Notes under the pieces: generated by a model
Told to the model about the DNA's origin: nothing
The model's input: the letters and a program-made list of their open reading frames with translations, nothing else
The model's database searches: none
Source of the DNA: UBA1189 sp045647345
GTDB lineage: Bacteria; Bacteroidota; Bacteroidia; Bacteroidales; Bacteroidaceae
NCBI GenBank assembly: GCA_045647345.1
Contig: JAZRMG010000197.1
Coordinates: 1 to 9,624, forward strand
Length of the DNA: 9,624 nt
Reading direction: 5' to 3'
Made by a program: the position numbers and the translations under genes
Shown here: positions 6,576 through 9,624 of the stretch, piece by piece
Numbering within the stretch: position 1 is the stretch's first letter
Layout: the number at the start of each line of letters is the position of its first letter

Positions 6576-7457
6576 ATGAAAGAAAAGATACAACTTGCCC
6601 TATTCACCTTTACATTCAAGGCTATAGCAATATGGCCGCTACAAGTGCTCTATGCGCTAAGTGGGCTCATCTATCCCATCGTATACTATATTATACGTTA
6701 TAGACGTAAGGTAGTGCGTACAAATCTGAAGCATTCTTTCCCAGAAAAGTCAGTGGAAGAAATTACTAAAATTGAGAAGCAGTTTTACCGCCACTTCTGC
6801 GACTATGTGATGGAGACGGTGAAACTACTACACATCTCCGACGATGAGATGCGCTGCCGCATGCAATTCACCAACCCTGAATATATAGAGCAACTACGTA
6901 GCGATAGGCGCCCCATATTCCTCTATCTTGGGCATCATGCCAACTGGGAGTATATTATTTCTATCACCATGTGGACATCTCCAGAGCTTACCGCAGGACA
7001 GATATACCATCCGCTCAGTAATAAGGCAATGGACAAACTGATATATCGCTTGCGCAGCCGATTCAACTCAATAGGCATTCCCCAAAAGCAAGCCCTACGG
7101 TCCATTATCACCATGGTGCGTGATGGCAAGCAACCTCTATTGGGGTTCATTGCCGACCAGCGACCTCCACGTCGCCCCGAACCCGAGTGGATGACCTTCC
7201 TCAACCAGGACACACCCATTATCACGGGAGGCGAAGCCATGGGTCGCAAGCTTAATGCACACTTCGTTTATGGTAGCATGAGATGTGTACACCGTGGATA
7301 TTACGAACTAACATTCCAACCCATACACCCCATCGAAGACGAAGAGTTTGGTTACAGCAAGCAATACATGCGTATGCTCGAACAAGATATAAAAACTCAA
7401 CCACATCTTTATTTGTGGACACACAAGCGATGGAAATGGAATAGAAATATCAGTTGA
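6576..7457 (+). CDS. LpxL/HtrB-family lipid A acyltransferase
   Basis: Adds a secondary (acyloxyacyl) fatty acid to a lipid A precursor, from an acyl carrier protein donor, at the inner membrane. Seen in 293 residues: an N-terminal hydrophobic stretch (about 8-40) that would anchor the protein, then RYRRKVVRTNL (41-51) matching the family's basic R..V..NL segment, the catalytic H-x4-E motif as GHHANWE (119-125: His120, Glu125), GFIADQRPPR (190-199), PIITGGEAMGRK (214-225) and the C-terminal LWTHKRWKW (280-288), which is characteristic of LpxL/LpxM relatives. Length is close to the family norm of about 300. It faces away from the glycosyltransferase/Stealth operon and has its own promoter and a long leader. 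Proximity to surface-glycan genes suggests a common role in lipopolysaccharide. An ornithine-lipid or other O-acyltransferase is less likely. Confidence 0.9.
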   Translation: MKEKIQLALFTFTFKAIAIWPLQVLYALSGLIYPIVYYIIRYRRKVVRTNLKHSFPEKSVEEITKIEKQFYRHFCDYVMETVKLLHISDDEMRCRMQFTNPEYIEQLRSDRRPIFLYLGHHANWEYIISITMWTSPELTAGQIYHPLSNKAMDKLIYRLRSRFNSIGIPQKQALRSIITMVRDGKQPLLGFIADQRPPRRPEPEWMTFLNQDTPIITGGEAMGRKLNAHFVYGSMRCVHRGYYELTFQPIHPIEDEEFGYSKQYMRMLEQDIKTQPHLYLWTHKRWKWNRNIS

Positions 7458-7503
7458 ACATTTACTATTACCCACCATTTCTAAAAGACTCTCCTACTAT
7501 TAA

Positions 7504-7541
7504 TAAAAAGAGCAGGCCCCCCGCTGCTTTAGGGCCTGCTC
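7504..7541 (-). terminator. Intrinsic terminator of korAB
   Basis: GAGCAGGCCC and GGGCCTGCTC (7510-7519 and 7532-7541) form a perfect 10-bp GC-rich stem with a 12-base loop. On the minus strand it is followed by TTTTTATTA, the form of a strong intrinsic terminator, about 93 bases after the korB stop. On the plus strand no T run follows directly, so it is a poorer terminator for the acyltransferase gene. Confidence 0.85.
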
Positions 7542-7584
7542 CGGCGTAAGATGTGAGTCGTAAGATTACGCAGCGGTCTTTTTT
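7521..7584 (+). terminator. Possible plus-strand terminator for the acyltransferase gene
   Basis: CCGCTGC (7521-7527) can pair with GCAGCGG (7570-7576), which is followed by TCTTTTTT (7577-7584). The arms enclose 42 bases and the left arm sits in the loop of the korAB hairpin, so the two structures compete. The large loop makes this a weak candidate. Confidence 0.3.
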
Positions 7585-7634
7585 CTAGTTAGGAATGAGG
7601 AATTGCACTCAACGCTAAACTCTCAACCCTAAAC

Positions 7635-8642
7635 CTACTTCACTTCCCAAGTGTCGTTGGTGAGGAGTAGCTCTTCGAAGGTGTGATAAGGCTTCTTACC
7701 CTTCACCTCTTCAATCTGTGCCTCCACAGCCTCATCGTAGGTGGGAGCTTCCACATCGCGGATAACACCGAGAGCAATGGGGAAATCAGGTCCCTCCATG
7801 AGCGCGAGCTTGAGCTGTACGGTGTTGTCTTGGCAATGCGCATCGTGCACGAGGATATCGTCGATAGTCACACCATTCTCGCCAATCTTCACCACTTTAA
7901 GTCCGAAGCCCTCCTGCATGAGGCCATACTCGTTGTTCACACCGAACACCATGGGCTCGCCGTGGCGCAAGTAGATGGCATTCTTGGCACGTCCCTCCTT
8001 GTTGTACACGCTATCGTGTGTGCCATCGTTGAAGATGACGCAGTTCTGCAAGATCTCGCACACCGAAGCGCCCTTGTGGGCATGGGCCGCCTTGAGTATC
8101 TCTACTGTGCCAGGAGCATCGGTAGCTACGGCACGGGCGAAGAAGTTGCCACGAGCACCGAAGCAGAGCTCGGCAGGACGGAAGGGGTCCTCCACGGTGC
8201 CGTAGGGGCTCGATTTGCTCACGAAGCCACGGGGGCTGGTGGGCGAATACTGTCCCTTGGTGAGTCCGTAGATACGGTTGTTGAGCAATATCATATTAAG
8301 GTTGATATTGCGGCGGTTGGCATGGATGAAGTGATTACCACCGATAGCGAGTCCGTCGCCATCTCCACTCACCTGCCATACCGAGAGCTCGGGGTTGGCC
8401 ACCTTACAGCCTGTAGCGATAGCTGCTGCACGTCCGTGAATGGTGTTCATGCCATAGGTATTCATATAGTGGGGCAAGCGACTTGAGCAACCGATACCTG
8501 AGATCACTGCCACATTGTGCGGAGCGACGCCAATCTCGGCCATCGCCTTGTGCAATGAAGCGAGAAAGAAGTGGTCGCCACAGCCGGGACACCAGCGGGG
8601 CAAACCTTTCTTATAGTCTTGTGCGGTATATTTCGTTTCCAT
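7635..8642 (-). CDS. korB: 2-oxoacid:ferredoxin oxidoreductase, beta subunit (KorB)
   Basis: Catalytic subunit of an enzyme that couples CoA-dependent oxidative decarboxylation of a 2-oxoacid, most likely 2-oxoglutarate, to ferredoxin, or the reverse carboxylation giving 2-oxoglutarate from succinyl-CoA. Cytoplasmic. Seen in 335 residues: WCPGCGDH (17-24, Cys18 and Cys21), SGIGCSS (48-54, Cys52) and a Cys at 201 (EILQNC), together the likely [4Fe-4S] ligands; and the thiamine diphosphate/metal motif GDGDGLAIGGNH (93-104) followed by NNRIYGLTKGQYSPTSP (121-137), typical of KorB. Length fits the two-subunit type. The start codon follows the korA stop by 4 bases, and GGAGGAG inside the end of korA is a good Shine-Dalgarno 7 bases upstream, indicating translational coupling. 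A related 2-oxoacid (pyruvate or branched-chain) cannot be excluded from sequence alone. Confidence 0.93.
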   Translation of the reverse strand: METKYTAQDYKKGLPRWCPGCGDHFFLASLHKAMAEIGVAPHNVAVISGIGCSSRLPHYMNTYGMNTIHGRAAAIATGCKVANPELSVWQVSGDGDGLAIGGNHFIHANRRNINLNMILLNNRIYGLTKGQYSPTSPRGFVSKSSPYGTVEDPFRPAELCFGARGNFFARAVATDAPGTVEILKAAHAHKGASVCEILQNCVIFNDGTHDSVYNKEGRAKNAIYLRHGEPMVFGVNNEYGLMQEGFGLKVVKIGENGVTIDDILVHDAHCQDNTVQLKLALMEGPDFPIALGVIRDVEAPTYDEAVEAQIEEVKGKKPYHTFEELLLTNDTWEVK

Positions 8643-8646
8643 AGTT

Positions 8647-9624
8647 TTACTCCTCCATCATTTTTGTGAATACTGCGATAAGCTGGTTTGTGGAGAAAGG
8701 TTGTCCCTTCACTTCGTTGTACTGCATAGGAACGAAGCCGTCAACCTTCATGCGTAGCCATGCGGCAAGCTGTCCGCCGTTCTGCTCGGCCACTACTACC
8801 TTGCCATACTTGCGCAATACCTCAGCAGTATTTGCAGGCAGCGGGTTGATGTACTTGAAGTGAGCGAGCGCCACCTTCTTGCCGGCAGCACGCATCTCAT
8901 CCATGGCAGCATGCAAGTGACCGTATGTACCACCGAAGCCCACGATGAGCAGCTCGGCATCCTCCTTGTCGCCCTCCACCTCGAGGTCGGGTACGGGGAT
9001 AGCATCGATCTTCTGCTGGCGCAGGCGTGTCATTAGGTCGTGGTTCTCGGGGTCGGTCGAGATGGCGCCAGTCTTATTGTCCTTCTCCAATCCACCGAGG
9101 ATATGTTGGAAGCCCTCGCGACCCGGCACTGCCCAGTAGCGCACGCCATTCTCCTCTTGACGCTGGTAGGGAGTCCATGTACCCTTGAGTTCTTCGGGTA
9201 CGTAGGGCGGATTGATGGCGGCATAATCAGCCAGGTTGGGCAAGCGGAAAGCGCCCGAGCCATTGGCGATGAAGGCATCGGTGAGCAGCACTACGGGGGT
9301 CATGTGCTCAAGGGCAATCTTACATGCCATGTAGGCTGCATCGAAACAGTCGGTGGGCGATGTAGCTGCCAGCACGGGCATGGGCGACTCACCATTACGG
9401 CCGAAGAGCACCTGCAAGAGGTCGGTCTGCTCCGACTTAGTGGGGAGACCTGTCGCAGGACCACCACGTTGCACGTCGAGCACCACGAGGGGGAGCTCCA
9501 TGATAACAGCGAGGTTCATAGCCTCAGACTTGAGGCAGATACCGGGGCCTGATGTAGATGTCACGGCCAAAGCGCCAGCAAACGAAGCACCTACGGCAGA
9601 GGCACATCCTGCAATTTCATCTTC
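8647..9624 (-). CDS. korA: 2-oxoacid:ferredoxin oxidoreductase, alpha subunit (KorA; partial, C-terminal 325 residues)
   Basis: Partner of KorB; it contributes the pyrimidine-binding and substrate/CoA-binding domains. The N-terminal part, which in Bacteroidales homologues often carries a fused gamma domain, lies beyond base 9624, and the frame is open to the window edge. Seen in the visible part, in order: EDEIAGCASAVGASFAGA, then TSTSGPGI (the thiamine-side loop), QRGGPATGLPTKSEQTDLLQ, the KorA signature, GRNGESP, LLTDAFIANGSGAFRLP, and a transketolase-C-like domain with IVGFGGTYGHLHAAMDEM and VVVAEQNGGQLAAWLR. The usual KorA order is intact, with no frameshift. A start at the TTG at 9570 is not likely because conserved sequence continues upstream of it. 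It is co-transcribed with korB. Confidence 0.93.
   Translation of the reverse strand, partial: EDEIAGCASAVGASFAGALAVTSTSGPGICLKSEAMNLAVIMELPLVVLDVQRGGPATGLPTKSEQTDLLQVLFGRNGESPMPVLAATSPTDCFDAAYMACKIALEHMTPVVLLTDAFIANGSGAFRLPNLADYAAINPPYVPEELKGTWTPYQRQEENGVRYWAVPGREGFQHILGGLEKDNKTGAISTDPENHDLMTRLRQQKIDAIPVPDLEVEGDKEDAELLIVGFGGTYGHLHAAMDEMRAAGKKVALAHFKYINPLPANTAEVLRKYGKVVVAEQNGGQLAAWLRMKVDGFVPMQYNEVKGQPFSTNQLIAVFTKMMEE
8650..8656 (-). promoter_or_regulatory. Shine-Dalgarno of korB inside the end of korA
   Basis: Minus-strand GGAGGAG sits 7 bases before the korB ATG and overlaps the last codons and stop of korA. It stands out because most other genes in this window lack such a site; it suggests high, coupled translation of the two subunits. 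Confidence 0.6.

Noticed and set aside
7589..7634. Low-complexity AGGAATGAGGAATT / CTAAACTCTCAACCCTAAAC stretch after korB
   Set aside because: Such simple intergenic sequence seems common in Bacteroidales; no pairing or coding signal seen.
7683..8486. 267-codon plus-strand reading frame
   Set aside because: It lies wholly antisense to korB, whose motifs are intact; the protein has no recognisable domain. Long antisense frames are common opposite GC-richer genes.
9040..9552. 170-codon plus-strand reading frame
   Set aside because: Antisense to korA, which keeps its family motifs; a shadow frame.

Overview
The window looks like chromosomal DNA from a Bacteroidales bacterium, probably Prevotella-like. 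The evidence is: promoters of the Bacteroidota type (TTTG, 19-20 bases, TAnnTTTG) in front of several genes; A-rich start regions, mostly without Shine-Dalgarno sequences; a secreted S9 peptidase resembling Porphyromonas PtpA; and a two-subunit KorAB 2-oxoacid:ferredoxin oxidoreductase. The genus is an inference. I see no tRNA, rRNA, CRISPR array or transposase.

Left part (1-2506): on the minus strand lie a secreted S9 peptidase resembling prolyl tripeptidyl peptidase A (its C-terminal catalytic half is outside the window) and a complete malate dehydrogenase (mdh). Each has its own consensus-like promoter, and an intrinsic terminator after mdh separates them. A 7-bp inverted repeat lies over the -7 element of the peptidase promoter.

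Middle part (2507-7457): a cell-surface glycan island. A Stealth-family phosphotransferase (plus strand) converges on a three-gene minus-strand operon: a GT2-like glycosyltransferase with a DxD motif, a second and different Stealth protein, and a classical GT2 glycosyltransferase joined to it by an ATGA overlap. The two transcription units overlap tail to tail by 9 bases. Divergent from the operon, with its own promoter, is an LpxL/HtrB-type lipid A acyltransferase. Two sugar-phosphate transferases, two glycosyltransferases and a lipid A acyltransferase together suggest decoration of lipopolysaccharide or another surface glycan with phosphodiester-linked sugars. No flippase, polymerase or initiating transferase is present, so this is not a complete capsule locus.

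Right part (7458-9624): korB and the 3' part of korA on the minus strand, closely coupled (4-base gap, Shine-Dalgarno inside the end of korA) and closed by a strong hairpin terminator. With mdh they supply the central carbon metabolism of the window.

The least ordinary items are the paired Stealth genes, a 20-bp imperfect inverted repeat in the leader of the first Stealth gene whose three mismatches all become G-U pairs in the sense RNA, and the operator-like palindrome on the peptidase promoter.
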